Part shown: positions 1 through 11,200 of the stretch, in pieces | How the letters are laid out: each line of letters begins with the position of its first letter | How positions within the stretch are numbered: position 1 is the stretch's first letter | NCBI GenBank assembly: GCA_963784995.1 | Contig: CAWATZ010000003.1 | Location: 2,666,001-2,730,000, forward strand | Length of the DNA stretch: 64,000 nt | Direction of reading: 5' to 3' | Origin: CAWATZ01 sp963784995 | GTDB lineage: Bacteria; Planctomycetota; Planctomycetia; Gemmatales; Gemmataceae | The notes under the pieces: model-generated | What the model saw: the letters and a program-made list of their open reading frames with translations, nothing else | Database searches by the model: none | What the model was told of the DNA's origin: nothing | Translations under genes and position numbers: made by a program

Positions 1-825
1 GTCGTCCTTTATCAGCCGGGTCGGCACCATGTCGGACAGGTAGGTCAGCTTGCCCTTGCTGTAGTCCAGCCTGGACAGCTGCTGAAAGGTGTAATCCAGC
101 TTGGCCCCGGCCGGGGTCGTGACCGTCAGACCCGTGTCGCTGGTGGTCGCGGCGCTGACCATGACCAGGTTGTCGTAGGAATCGAGCAGCTTGCAGATCG
201 TCGGTGCCTGGTTCGGTATGGGCTGACGCCAGAAGATCAGGCCATGAATGTTTTCCAGGGGCATGTCGCGCTTCTTGCCATTGGAAGCCAATGTAAAGGC
301 AATTTTGCCTTCCTCGGTCGATTCGCCCAGGGTGCCATCCAGGACGTTGATGACCTCCTCGCGCACGATGGCCAGGCCATCCCGGGTGACTTTGGGGATC
401 TTCTTGTTCCGTTCCTTGAGCCGGTCCGCCCAGTCCTTGCGAAACTTCGCATCCTGGGCATTGCTCAGCAGGTTGGCGATGGCGGCCAGCGGCAGCTTGA
501 CCTTCTGTCCGGTCAGGAGCGTGGTCAGCTCAACGTTGTTTCCCTTTATCCCCACCGCGGAACACAGCAGCACGGAACCATCGATCAATTCGACCTGGAG
601 GTAATTGTTGCCGGGGGGAATGCGTACCAGCGGGGCCACGTCCACGGTCAGGACCTGCTCCGTGGGCGTGCTGACCCGTTCTTCGCCCTTGGCGAGGACC
701 ACTTCCTTGCTGTCTACCCTGGCCAGGTCTCCGGTGACGGTTTTGCCTTTCAGCGTTTTCAGCTCCCCGGCACCGACGGCCGAGACGCACACCACCAGGG
801 CCAGCAAGGTTCGGAAGAAAGGCAT
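1..825 (-). CDS. Secreted protein, N-terminal part (NPCBM-type planctomycete family?), runs off window
   Basis: The reading frame is open from the ATG at 825 to the window edge, giving 275 residues without a stop, so the C-terminus lies outside. It starts MPFFRTLLALVVCVSAVGAG, a clear Sec signal peptide. Next comes a small beta-rich domain with 'GKTVTGDLARVDSKEVVL' and 'STPTEQVLTVDV', a pattern I associate with the N-terminal domain of planctomycete secreted proteins that often end in an NPCBM/NEW2 carbohydrate-binding domain. The diagnostic C-terminal domain is not visible, so the family call is tentative. It is last in line downstream of the MoxR/VWA operon but is separated from it by a 132-bp palindrome, so cotranscription is uncertain. 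Confidence 0.7.
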   Translation of the reverse strand, partial: MPFFRTLLALVVCVSAVGAGELKTLKGKTVTGDLARVDSKEVVLAKGEERVSTPTEQVLTVDVAPLVRIPPGNNYLQVELIDGSVLLCSAVGIKGNNVELTTLLTGQKVKLPLAAIANLLSNAQDAKFRKDWADRLKERNKKIPKVTRDGLAIVREEVINVLDGTLGESTEEGKIAFTLASNGKKRDMPLENIHGLIFWRQPIPNQAPTICKLLDSYDNLVMVSAATTSDTGLTVTTPAGAKLDYTFQQLSRLDYSKGKLTYLSDMVPTRLIKDD

Positions 826-977
826 CGTGCAATCCTCTGAAGTACGGGGAGGGATTGGCGAAAACACGCGAATACGTTCATGATAACGGGGTGGTTGCAC
901 TTCGCCAGTACGGTTTGCCGAATGAGGCGAGAGCGTCAGGCAAGAAGGTCCTTGCCTGACGCTCCGCCGGTTTGTCA

Positions 978-1109
978 CGACCCCTGCCGGCTTGTCCGGC
1001 AGGTGAAGCAGGTCACTGGTTAGGAGGGAAGCCAAGCAACAACCATTTTCTTTCCCACCTTTCTAGCCAGACGACCTCCTTCACCTGCCGGACAAGCCGG
1101 CAGGGGTCG
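978..1109. repeat. Long palindrome with 37-38 bp arms
   Basis: Arms at 978-1014 and 1072-1109 are inverted copies around 'CCTGCCGGCTTGTCCGGCAG'. Each arm is itself a smaller palindrome. The element fills most of the 826-1139 gap, where I see no gene. The same family recurs as a tandem copy at 8059-8283. Confidence 0.85.
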
Positions 1110-1139
1110 AAGTGAGGGGTTTCCTCACTTCCCATCAGC

Positions 1140-4096
1140 TCAGTTCGCCTTGTTCTTGCCCTTGGCAATGTCGCCGGTGACCTTGCTGATCTTGTCCTGC
1201 CGCTGGCCGAGGTCCTTCAGCTCCTTCTGGATCATCTCCAGCTTCTCGCGTTCCTTCTGGTCCTTGGCGGTAGCCGGCAACTGCTCGCCCGGATACTCGT
1301 CGCCGTAGACCTTGGTCCGCTTGTTGACCCGCTCCTGCATGGAGCGGATCATCTTCAGCTCCTGGATCAGGTTGATCAGAGGCTGGTCCGGAGGCGGCCC
1401 CTGCTGTCCCGGAGGCTTCGGCGGGCTGGGCTTCTTGTTCTTGTTGTCCTGCTGGGCCTTCTTGAGGGCCGCGATCATGTCCTCCAGGGTGGCGATGATG
1501 TCGTTCTCGATCGTGATCGTCACGGTGCCGACGTCGGTCTTGCGGAGCCGGTTGGTGACGGTGATCATGTCGGTCCGGACCTGCTTGAAGACCTCGGCGA
1601 AGGCGATGGCACTGCCCTCAGCCTCGATCAGCCGGATGGCCAGGTTGGCCTCCTTGACGATCTCGTCTTCCTTCTCCGCCTGGACGTTGGAGTCCTGCTC
1701 GGCCGCACGCTTTTCCTCCTCGGTCAGCTTGCGGTCCTTGATCTTGTCGTTGATGCTGACGGTGTTGTCGCGAACGGCGATCTGCAGTGCCAGCATGTGC
1801 CGGCAGCGGCCTTCCAGCTGGGCCAGCAAGCGCTCGATCTCCTCCTCACGCAACTGCTTGAGCAGGTCTTCGAGCTTCTTCTTGATCTCTTCCAGCTTCT
1901 TGATGGCCTCACTCTGGTCCTGACCGGCGCCCTGGTTGTCCTTCTTGTCGATCTTGTCCTCGGCGCCGTGCTGGTACTTGTTGGTGTCCTGGATCTGCTT
2001 CTTGAGCTGAGCAGGATCCTGGTCGCTTGGCGGAGGCGGTTGCCCCGGCTGCCCCGGCTGTCCGGGTTGGCCTGGTTGCCCAGGCTTGCCCTGGCCAGGT
2101 TGACCCTGACCCGGCTTGCCCTGACCCTGGCCGGGCTTACCCTGCCCAGGCTTGCCCTGGCCCTGACCCGGCTGGCCCTGGCCGGGCTTGCCTTCGCCGC
2201 CCTTGGCCTGGCCCTTGCCATCGCCCTTACCCTTGCTCTCGGAGCCCTGGCCAGCCTTGCCCTGGCCAGGCTTGCCGTCCTTGCCTTCGCCGGACTTGGG
2301 TGTGCCGCCCTTGGCCTCGCCGCCCTTGCCTTCGCCGGGCTTGCCGCTGCCGCTCTTGCTGCCAGGCTGACCCTGGTTCGGCTTGCCGCCCTGGCCGGGC
2401 TTGCCTTCGCCGCCCTGACCGGGCTTGCCTTCCTTGTTCTGGCCCTGACCTTGACCGGGCTTGCCTTCCTTGCCCTGACCCTGGCCGGGCTGACCCTGAC
2501 CGGGTTTGCCTTCCTTGTTCTGGCCGGGCTGCCCTCCCTTCGGGTCGCCCTGACCGCCCTTGCTCTCGCTGGGCTTGCCTTCGCCGCCCGGGCCGCTCTT
2601 GCTGTCGCCGGGCTTGCCTTCCTTGCCCTCGCCGCTGCCACCCTTGCCTTCCTTGCCTTCGCTCCCCTTGCCATCCTTGCTCTCGCCGCCCTTGCCGTCC
2701 TTGCTGTCGCCACCCTGGCCGGGCTTGCCTTCCTTGCCTTCACCACCCTTGCCTTCGCCGCCTTTACCTTCCTTGCTCTCGCCGGCCTTGCCTTCCTTGC
2801 CTTCGCCACCCTTACCTTCGCCACCCTTGCCTTCCTTGCTTTCGCCGGGCTTGCCTTCCCCGCCCTTGCCTTCCTTGCCTTCGCCACCCTGGTTGGGCTG
2901 ACCTTCCTTGCCCTCGCCGCCCTTGCCTTCCTTCGGTCGCCGCCCTGGCCGGGCTTGCCTTCCTTACCTTCGCCGCCCTTGCCCTCCTTGCCTTCACCGC
3001 CCTTGCCTTCCTTGCTCTCACCGGGCTTGCCTTCCTTCGGATCGCCGCCCTTGCCATCGGCGCCCTTGCCGTCCTTGCTCTCGGCGGGCTTGCCTTCCTT
3101 GCCTTCGCCACTGGCCGGCTTGCCGTCCTTGCTCTCGGCGCCCTTGCCGTCCTTGTTCTCGCCGGGCTTGTTTTCCTTGCCCTCGGTCGGCTTGCCTTCG
3201 CCGGGCTTGCCTTCCTTCGGATCCTTGCTCTCGCCGGGCTTGTTTTCCTTGTTCTCGTTCTTGCCCTCGGTCGGCTTGTTTTCCTTGCCCTCGGCGGCCT
3301 TGTTGTCCTTGTTCTCGGCACCGGCGTCCTTGCGCGGATCGGCCTTGTTTTCCTTGGTGTCGTACTTGGCCTCGGCCTTGCCGTAGTCCTTGCCTTCCTT
3401 GCCGCCGGTCTTGGCCTCGGCCTTCTTCGCCTCGGCACCCTTGTTGTCCTTGGGATCGCGGACCAGGTCCGTGGTTGCCTTGGTAACCCTCTCCTGCTCC
3501 CGCCGCAGGGCATCGGCTTCCTTGCGGGCCTGTTCGGTCTGGGTCCGGACGCGCTCCTGCTTGGCGATCAGCTCCTTGAGCCGTTCCAGCAGCCGCTCGT
3601 ACTTGATGCGATCTTCGCGCAGCTGTTTGTCGCGATCGTCCTTCAGCAGCAGATCGATCAGCGAGCGGATGTCGTCACGCAGTTCGCCGTTGCGCTCCAT
3701 CAGGGCCTGGAGCTTGTCCAGGTCCTTGAAGGCATCGCTGCCCTTGAGGGTGAGGATCAGCGCATTGAACTTGTATTCCACGCCCTGCTTGCTGGCACGC
3801 TCGATGGCATCCTTGAGGATGAGGGCCTTCTTCTTGTCCTCCTCCTTGGGGCTGCTCTCGAGCCGCTGGGCCAGGCGGAGCAGGTTTTGCTTGAACTCAT
3901 CAAACTGGCGCTTCATCTGCTCCTGTTTGATGACCGCATCGGCCTGCTGCTGAGCGATCTGCTCAGGGGTCAGCTTGGGGGTCTCGGTGGTTCCCCCCTT
4001 GGCCGGCACCTTCAGTGGAATGGGGTCCGCGGCCCGCGCCGCCAGGGCGAGGACGACGGCCATCACGGATACGGTGGCCAGGAGACGTCGTATCAT
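1140..4096 (-). CDS. Secreted coiled-coil protein with long Gly/Lys/Pro/Glu low-complexity centre; one frameshift
   Basis: The start at about 4096 gives MIRRLLATVSVMAVVLALAARAADP as signal peptide (GTG at 4156 would lengthen it pointlessly). Residues about 40-200 are charged coiled coil, residues about 200-680 are repeats of GEGKEGKPGQG, ESKEGKGG and PGQGQ type, and the last 270 residues return to alpha-helical coiled coil ending DIAKGKNKAN. The frame breaks near 2937, where GGCGACCGAAGG lacks one base relative to the sister repeat GGCGATCCGAAGG; repairing it gives about 985 residues. It lies 262 nt downstream of the large membrane protein, so it is probably the last member of the MoxR/VWA operon. 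Function is unknown; a structural or tethering role in the envelope is only an inference. Confidence 0.75.
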
Positions 4097-4266
4097 CGAC
4101 AGATTCCTCCCTACGTCTTCCTGGGGGCCAGTCCCCCAGTTCGGTTTACAGGTCACCCTCCGGCGAATTTGGTGGAGGGTGGGTTACCACTGTCCTGCAC
4201 AACTATCTGACGAACTTGCGTGCCAACGCCAACTGAAAAGATTGGCGTGGCTCATTGGAACCCCCC

Positions 4267-4348
4267 ACGGAAAGGCGAGCGGCGCGGCGTCAGCCCGCCG
4301 GTGAAGGCCGATACCGGCGGGCTGACGCCGCGCCGCTCGCCTTTCCGT
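4267..4348. repeat. Palindrome, 'GGCGAGCGGCGCGGCGTCAG' family
   Basis: Near-perfect 36-bp arms surround a 10-nt loop between two operon genes. A second copy lies at 48226-48316. It could form a very strong hairpin and act as an intra-operon terminator or mRNA stabiliser. Confidence 0.85.
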
Positions 4349-4358
4349 GAGGGCCGCC

Positions 4359-7300
4359 TCAAGGCTTCTTCGGCGGACTCAGCGGATCGAGCAGCTCATT
4401 CTCAATTTGCTCCTTGATCTTCTTGATCAGATCGTACTGGCTCGCCTCGGTTTCCTCGATGGCCCGCAGTTTAATGATCAGATCGTTGATCTCGGTCAGC
4501 TTCTTCATGCTGTCGAGGATGCGCTGCAGGGCATCCTTGAGCTTGCCGATCTCGACCCGGGCCTCCTTTCCAGCGTTGCGGCTGTCGTTCAGCATTTCGT
4601 TGAGGCCGGCCGGGCCGCCGTCGCGGGCCTTCAGCAGGCTCTTGCGGAAATCGTCGAGCTTTGTCCGGGTATCGTCGAACTGCTTCTCCACGAGCTGGTT
4701 GAGCGGCTGGGCGATGGTGGTGTCCACCCGCTTGATCAGCTGCTCGTCCACCTGGTTGTATTGCAGCTCCTTGAGAATCCGGCCGTAATCAGTGGCCACC
4801 TCGCGCGACTTGACCAGCTGCTTGTCCAGGAGCTGATCCATCGTCTCCAGCCGGCCGGCCATGGGACCGAGGTTTTCCGGCTTGATGCCGGCGCTGAGCA
4901 GGTCGAAGTTCTCGCGGATCAGCTTGGCCTCGCTCTCCGCGATGGCCACGAACACCTCGTCCAGCTTCTTCCGCAGGGTTTCTTCCTCCACGGCGATCTC
5001 GCTGAGCAGTTCGGTCTCGCTGACCACCAGCAGCTGGAACTTCTCCTTGCTGGGGCTGACGTGCGGCTGCGGCTTGCCGTCGCGCAGCGGCTCGCTGTCC
5101 ACGTCGGTATCGACCGCCTCCACCCACAGTTGCATCTTGTAGCGCGGCTGGATGACGCGCACCCCCGGCAGCCGCAGTTCCAGCTTCCACAGCGGGAAGT
5201 CGTTCTTCGGCTCATCCGTGATCTGCTTGAACGAGTCCCTGTCCAGCTTGAAGTAATTGAGCAGGGGCTTGCCGGAAGGCTTGCGCTTCCTGTCCAGCTG
5301 CTCCTTGATCTCTTGCAGGCTCAGGCGTTCGGGCGGAACACCCGCCCGCTTCTGATCTTCCAGGCGCTCCAGGACGGCCTCCTCGAAGCCCGGGAGCGGC
5401 CGATACTTGACATCGGCCAGGCCCTGGTCGGCCTCGGCGCTCTTGAAGCCGTTGTTCTGTGCGTGCTGGAAGCAGGCCAGGGCCATGAACAGGCTGTCGG
5501 GGCCAGTCGCCCCCAGGCCCGGAGTGCCGGCAAACAGGGCCAGCGAGCGGAAGTTGATCGACGGACCGGTCTCGGCCTTGACCAGCGTGTAAGCGTAGCG
5601 CACGGTCGCCAGGCCGGTGTCGTCGCGGATCTGGCCGCTGAAGGGGATGCGGGCCTGGTGGGTCACCTTGTAGCCGTCCTTGGTCTTGCGGATCACCTCC
5701 AGGAAGGTTTCGTTGCCCTGGACGCCCGGCTTGACCTCGATCAGCTCCGGCGACTGGTCCTCCTTGGGCTTGAGGTGGATCTGCCGGCTGCCGTGGACCC
5801 CGTCGAAGTCCTTGAAGGACAGCACGAAGTTGGCCTCTTGCCGGAGGTCCGGGAAGACCAGCGTGACCTGGTCGCCGTCCACCTTCGGCTGCCCCTTGAT
5901 CGGCACGTCGAGCGCCCGGAGTGAACGGCTTGACCGTGACGCTCTTGGGGTCCAGGTCGGTGCTGGCCCTGGCCTTGAGGGTGACGTCGCTGCCGGCCGG
6001 CACTTCCCGCCGCGCCACGTCGCTGCCGACCGAGGTGATGTCCAGGCCTTCAAAGGCCTGCTTCAGGCCGCGCAGCTCCACCGGGTTGGCGCCCGGTGGC
6101 AGCCGATAGTGGAGGTAGGCGGGCTGCCTCTCCTCGCTGACAAGCTCCAGCAGCGTCGGCGGGGCCAGTACGTTGATGAACTGCTCCGGGGTGAAATAGT
6201 CGCCGGCCCGGGCCCGGTAGCGGTAGCGCTCGGGCTTGAGGTCGGTGAAATCGCCGGTGAACTCGTTGCCGGTGGCCACGCTCTCGGAGGAGGCCGCCAG
6301 GTTCTTGGTGGTCGTGATGACCTTGCCCGAGTAGGTCAGCGACACGTTCTCGGGAATCGCCAGTTTGCGCAGGGTCCGGCTCATGCTCGGCAACTGCACC
6401 CGCTCGTCGAGCTTGACCAGCAGGCCCTGCAGCTGATCGATGCGCTCCAGGCGATCCAGGACCGCCTGGACGTCGGCGACGATTTCCTTGTTGTGGTCGC
6501 CCTTCTCCTTTTCCAGTTCCGCTAGCCGGCTCATGACCTCATCGACCGTCAAACCCGGGGCCGGCCCGGTCAGGGACGTGGCACCGTGCAGCAGGCCCTG
6601 TCCGGGCACGCCGTGGAACAGCCCCGTGGCCGCGGCAATGGGCCAGGCCCGGCTTTCCCACTCCAGCGTCAGGGCCGGCACCGGCAGACCGCCCAGCTTC
6701 TGCCGGGTCAGGTCCGACCAGAGCAACGGCCGCCAGGTGTTCTCCACCCGGTCGGTCCGGAGTTGCCAGACCGATGCGGGCTCCGTCTTGCCGACGCCCT
6801 TGCGGACGTCCAGCTGTTTCAGGTACAGGTCAATCTCGTCGAGGCTCAGCAGCTGGTAGCGCTCACCCTGGCCGACGGCGGCGGCGTAGGTGTCCTTGCC
6901 GGCGTCGCGTTCCTTGCGGGCGTAGCCGCGCTCGGTGAGCCGGCGCAGCCGTTCCTGAGTGGCGGGCTGATACTTGGCCAGCTCGCCGCCGGGATACAGC
7001 TTCTCCGTGATCTGTTCGATACCCAGGGCCCCGTTGTCCCACAGAACCTGCAAGACCTCCAGCTCCGCATCGCTCTGGCGCGGCTTCCAGTCGGCCGGGG
7101 GTCGAGCGAGCGATTCGCTTCTTAGCGGTTCGAGTCGGCTCTCCAGGTCTTCCAGATCCTTCCACAGGAGCGGCCGCCAGTTCTCGGGCAGGCTGTAGTC
7201 GGCCAGGACGTACCGATGCGCTCGCACCGTCAGCGACGGCGGCGGACTGTCGCGGCCGATGCGCAGTTCCCGCACGGTTGGGCTGACCACCTCCAGGAAC

Positions 7301-8007
7301 GCGCTGCGCGGCCAGGGCCGGTGCTGGAGCAGGACGTTGCGCTCAAACCAGATGCTGGCCAGGTCATTGAAGCGGTGGAAGCCGCTGGCCACGCTCTTGC
7401 CTTCCGAGCGGTAGGCCATCGCCCCGGCGATGCCGGTAGCGACAAGGTAGCCGACAAGGGAGAAGACGAACAACCAGCCGCCCAGCCGCCGCAGCCGTTT
7501 CCAGTCGAACACCTGCCCCAGCGGCAGCTGATCGACCCGGTCGGCGGCCTCGTGGATGGTTTCCTTGACCATCGCCTTCGAGAAACCGAACTCGGCCGCC
7601 TTGTCGGGGTCGGACAGCTCGACCGCGGTGATCAGCCGATCACCCAGCTGCTGCGGGAAGCGCCGCTCCAGCAGCAGGGCCAGGGCGGAGTCGGTGAACT
7701 CCTTGAACAGCCGGTTCAGGACCACCGTGACCACCAGGCCCAGCAGGATCAGGGCCAGCAAGCCCAGCACGCTGCCCCGGAACCAGGCCGGCAGGAAATC
7801 GACCCAATCGAGCCCCACCAGCCGGAAGGAGCCGTAATCGATCAGGTAGCCGATCCAGAAGCAGCCCGCCAGGAAGAGCAGCGACAGGGCCAGGCCTTCC
7901 AGGCTGACGTAGCTGCGGATGTAGCCGCGCAGCCGATCCAGGGGGTGGCGGACTCGGCGGTTGTCCTCGGCCAGGTTACGCGGGCTCTTGGGGGTCACTG
8001 TGGCCAT
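4359..8007 (-). CDS. Very large membrane protein (DUF4175-like, tentative) with embedded BlaI/MecI-like winged helix; one frameshift
   Basis: The N-terminal 200 residues hold three membrane segments (about 37-57, 78-98, 178-200) separated by a helical segment. A large extracytoplasmic-type region follows and ends in coiled coil (LLDPLSPPKKP). Residues about 312-376 read as a BlaI/MecI winged helix: DAELEVLQVLWDNGALGIEQ at the start and RLRRLTERGYARKERDAGKD near the end. The motif WRPLLWxDL occurs on both sides (residues about 277 and 427). An extra base near 5923 shifts the frame from SVTVKPFTP to ALDVPIKGQPKVDGDQ; corrected length is about 1215 residues. The position downstream of two VWA proteins suggests a component of the MoxR-dependent envelope machine. 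The DUF4175 link rests on layout only. Confidence 0.75.
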
Positions 8008-8058
8008 TTATGCGATTCCACTCGGGGTTAAAATCAGTTTCAAGTCGTTCGCTGACAT

Positions 8059-8283
8059 CGACCCCTGCCGGCTTGCCCGGCAGGTGAAGCAGGTCATCAG
8101 CTAGAAGAGAGAGCAGAAGAATGCTTTCTGTCCTTCGTTTCTAGCCAAGGACCTCCTTCACCTGCCGGCTTGCCCGGCAGGTGAAGCAGGTCATCAGCTA
8201 GAAGAGAGAGCAGAAGAATGCTTTCTGTCCTTCGTTTCTAGCCAAGGACCTCCTTCACCTGCCGGGCAAGCCGGCAGGGGTCG
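8059..8283. repeat. Tandemly duplicated ~105-bp palindromic unit
   Basis: Two consecutive, virtually identical copies of a unit run from CACCTGCCGG, through the same 60-nt spacer (CAGGTCATCAGCTAGAAGAG...), to CCTCCTTCAC. The left, middle and right ends carry 'CCTGCCGGCTTGCCCGGCAG' arms. It occupies nearly the whole gap between 8008 and 8286 and is related to the 978-1109 element. Confidence 0.85.
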
Positions 8284-8286
8284 TAA

Positions 8287-11200
8287 TCACGCCAGCCGCA
8301 ACAGCTTGCGGGTCAACCACTCCACCGACAGCAGACCGACGCCGATGACCAGGACGTAGGACAGCTTGATCGGCTGCTTGGTCGTGTCCGCGGGAGTCCA
8401 GAGCACCCAGCCATCGTCCCACAACCAGTCGGCGACGGGCCCCTTGCTGCGGGAAATCGTCTTGTCGCTGATCATGCAGTTGGGAATCAGGTGGGCGTTG
8501 TCCAGGTCGAAGTACAGCCGGAGCTTCTCGTCGCCGCTCTCCCGACCCGGCTTGTCGGCCTTGACGGCCCCGGCGGCCTCGCCGCCCTGCGAGCGGACCA
8601 GGCTGCGGCGCAGCTCCTGGCGGTTCTTCTCGGTCATCCGCGGCAGCACCTGGTCGGCCTCGCTGGCCAGGCGGTACATCAGGTCAAAGTCCGGCCGGGT
8701 GTTGTCCAGCTCGGGGTTGGACGGCTCCACGGTGAAGCGCTGCGTGGCCACGTCCTTGGTCTCCGGCACCAGCACCTCCAGGTCGTAAGTGCCCGGCGAG
8801 CGAATCTGGAAGCTGGCCGCGTAATACTCCGTGCTGCCGGGCTTGAGCTTCATGACCACGTCGGTGGGCACCTCACGCGGGTTGACGCCCGGCGGCGGCT
8901 TGATGGTCACCTGCGGCGCCTGGGCCTTGGCGTCGAGCGGCTTGCCTTCCTTGCCGAAGATCTTGGCGTCAATGGGGATGGGCCGGTTGGCCTTGAAGGT
9001 CCGGCCGGCGTACAGGGTGATCCGCTTGGTGGACTGGCCCTGGTTGGAGGCGCCGGCGTAGCGGATCAGCTTGGTCCAGAACCGCTCGTGGAACATTTCC
9101 TTGTACTGCCGCAGCCGCCACAGCTCGCCCGAGCCCAGCCAGATGACGCGCCGCCCCGTCCCTTCCGGAGTCACCACGATGTAGGGCATCTGCTGGCCCG
9201 TCTTGTCCTTGGACTGCGGATCGGTGTAGCGGGCCACCACGATGTTGCCGGCCTTCTCCTGCTCCACCGGGTAATAGTCGAAGATGCCGTGCTTGAACAG
9301 GACCCGGTCGGGGTTGGCCTTGTCGATGCCCCAGAACTGCTGCCAGTCGGACAGGAACGGGGCCGTGCCCTTTTCCACTTCGTCGGACAGGCGCAGGAAC
9401 TCCATTTCCGGGGTCGCACCGGTGAATTGCAGCGGCCAGGGCTTGTCGAGCGGGCGGTCCCCCTGGATGATGCGCACGTCGCGGAGCACCACGGGGTACA
9501 GGTCCAGGATCGGCTTGAGCTTCTCCTTGTAGGCCCCGGGCCGGGCCAGCTCCACGGTATTGAGCGGACCGCCGATGAGGACCAGGCCGCCGCCCCGGTC
9601 GGCCCATTTCAGGACGTTGGCCAGCTGCTCGTCGGTCAGCTGTTTCCAGTCGGGGTCGAAGCAGACGATCACGTCATAGCTGGCCAGGTCCATCAGCTTG
9701 GCGTCCTCGTCCAGGTTGGGCCTGTCGAACTTGTCGGGGAAGTTCGCCAGCTGCCGTTTCGGGTTGGACAGGCCATGCACGATGCCTTCCCGCGGTTCCG
9801 CCCCGGGCGGCGGCTGCAGGTAGATGCTGAGCAGGGCCTTGTCATTGTCCATTTCGCGGAGCAGCAGGGTCCGCAGGAACTGGAACTCCCGGCTGGCGCT
9901 GCTGGCGAACAGCAGCACCTGCATCGGCTTGCGCAGCACTTGCAGGCCGACCTTCTGGCTGACGTGTTCGGGGTCGGTGAACAGCTCCGCCTTGTCCCGC
10001 GGGATCCTGGCGACAAAGCGGATCTCGGTGCCGGCCCTGCCCTCGCCGCCGGTCGTCTCGGCGATTTCCCATTTCATGCCGCGATACGGACCGGTACTCA
10101 GATCCACGTTGGCCCCCCTGGCCAGCGAGGCGGCATCGATCTGGAACTCGGCCGTCGCCCGCGGCGGGGTGCTCTTGTCGAACTTGACCGGCTCGATCGG
10201 CTGCAGGGTGATCGTCTTGCCCAGGCTGATTTCCTGCTTCTTTTTGTCCTTGGGGGCCTTGGGGTTGAACTCCAGGATGCGGATGTCCTCCAGTTCTTCC
10301 TTGCCGTCGGCCTTCTTGTTGACGCAGGTCACGTCCAGCGTGATCTTGGCCGGCATGCCGGCCAGGCCCTCGCCAACGACCTCGACCACCAGCTTGAACT
10401 GGTCTTCCGGCCGGATCGTCTTGGGCGCCCGCACGTCGGCGACGTCCACGCGCACCTGCGGCCGTTCGCTGCCGACGCCGACCACGAAGATCGGGATCTT
10501 GTGCGCCTTCGAGCGCTGTTCCAGCGTCAGCAGGGTCTGTGTCGTGGCCGGCGTCGTGTTCCGGCCATCGGTGATCACGATGATCCCCTGCACCATCTTG
10601 TTGATTTCCTTGTTGAGCAGGGTCAGCGTGGTGTCGGGCACGTTGGTCGAACTGAACACACCGGCATCGATGATCTTGACGTTGTAATCCAGCAGCTTCT
10701 TGATGCGTTCCTTGTCGGCCGCCATGCGCTCCTTGATTTGCTGCTTCTCCTCGCTGTCGAGGCTGACGCCGTTGTTGATCTCCTTGGGCGAGTACTGCCG
10801 CAGCAGGTCCAGCGTGCGCGGCTCCAGCTTCAGGTCGCCCTGGATCTGATCCAGCCCGGCGCTCAGCTGATCGAGCCGGCCGAACAGCTCGACGTCCTTG
10901 CGGTTGGGCATCAGCCAGGCGTTCAGCAGGCCGCTGGTGACGTTCAGCCTGGTCGCCGGCTGCTTCTTGGTCGGATCGAGTTCCTTCTCGCGGGCCTCCA
11001 GGTCCTCGCGCGACCAGACGTGCCCGTCGGTGCAGACGTAGAAAAAGTCATCGATCCGGCTGCCAAAGCGGTGCAGGGTGACCGGGTTCTTGTCCATCAG
11101 CTCCTTGATGAACGCCAGGTTGCCCTTCTCCAGGAGCTGGAGGACCTTCTCCTGCCGGGTCGGCAGCCCGGCGAAGCCCTTGCCCTCTACGGGGAGATCG

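Noticed and set aside
1797..4210. Long plus-strand open frames (529 and 727 residues) rich in Leu/Ala/Pro/Cys
   Set aside because: They are antisense shadows of the Gly/Lys low-complexity gene; repeats without stops keep all frames open, and no start signal or recognisable domain supports them.
4347..5924. 525-residue plus-strand frame
   Set aside because: It is antisense to the C-terminal half of the large membrane protein and shows no domain; it starts in the palindrome at 4267.
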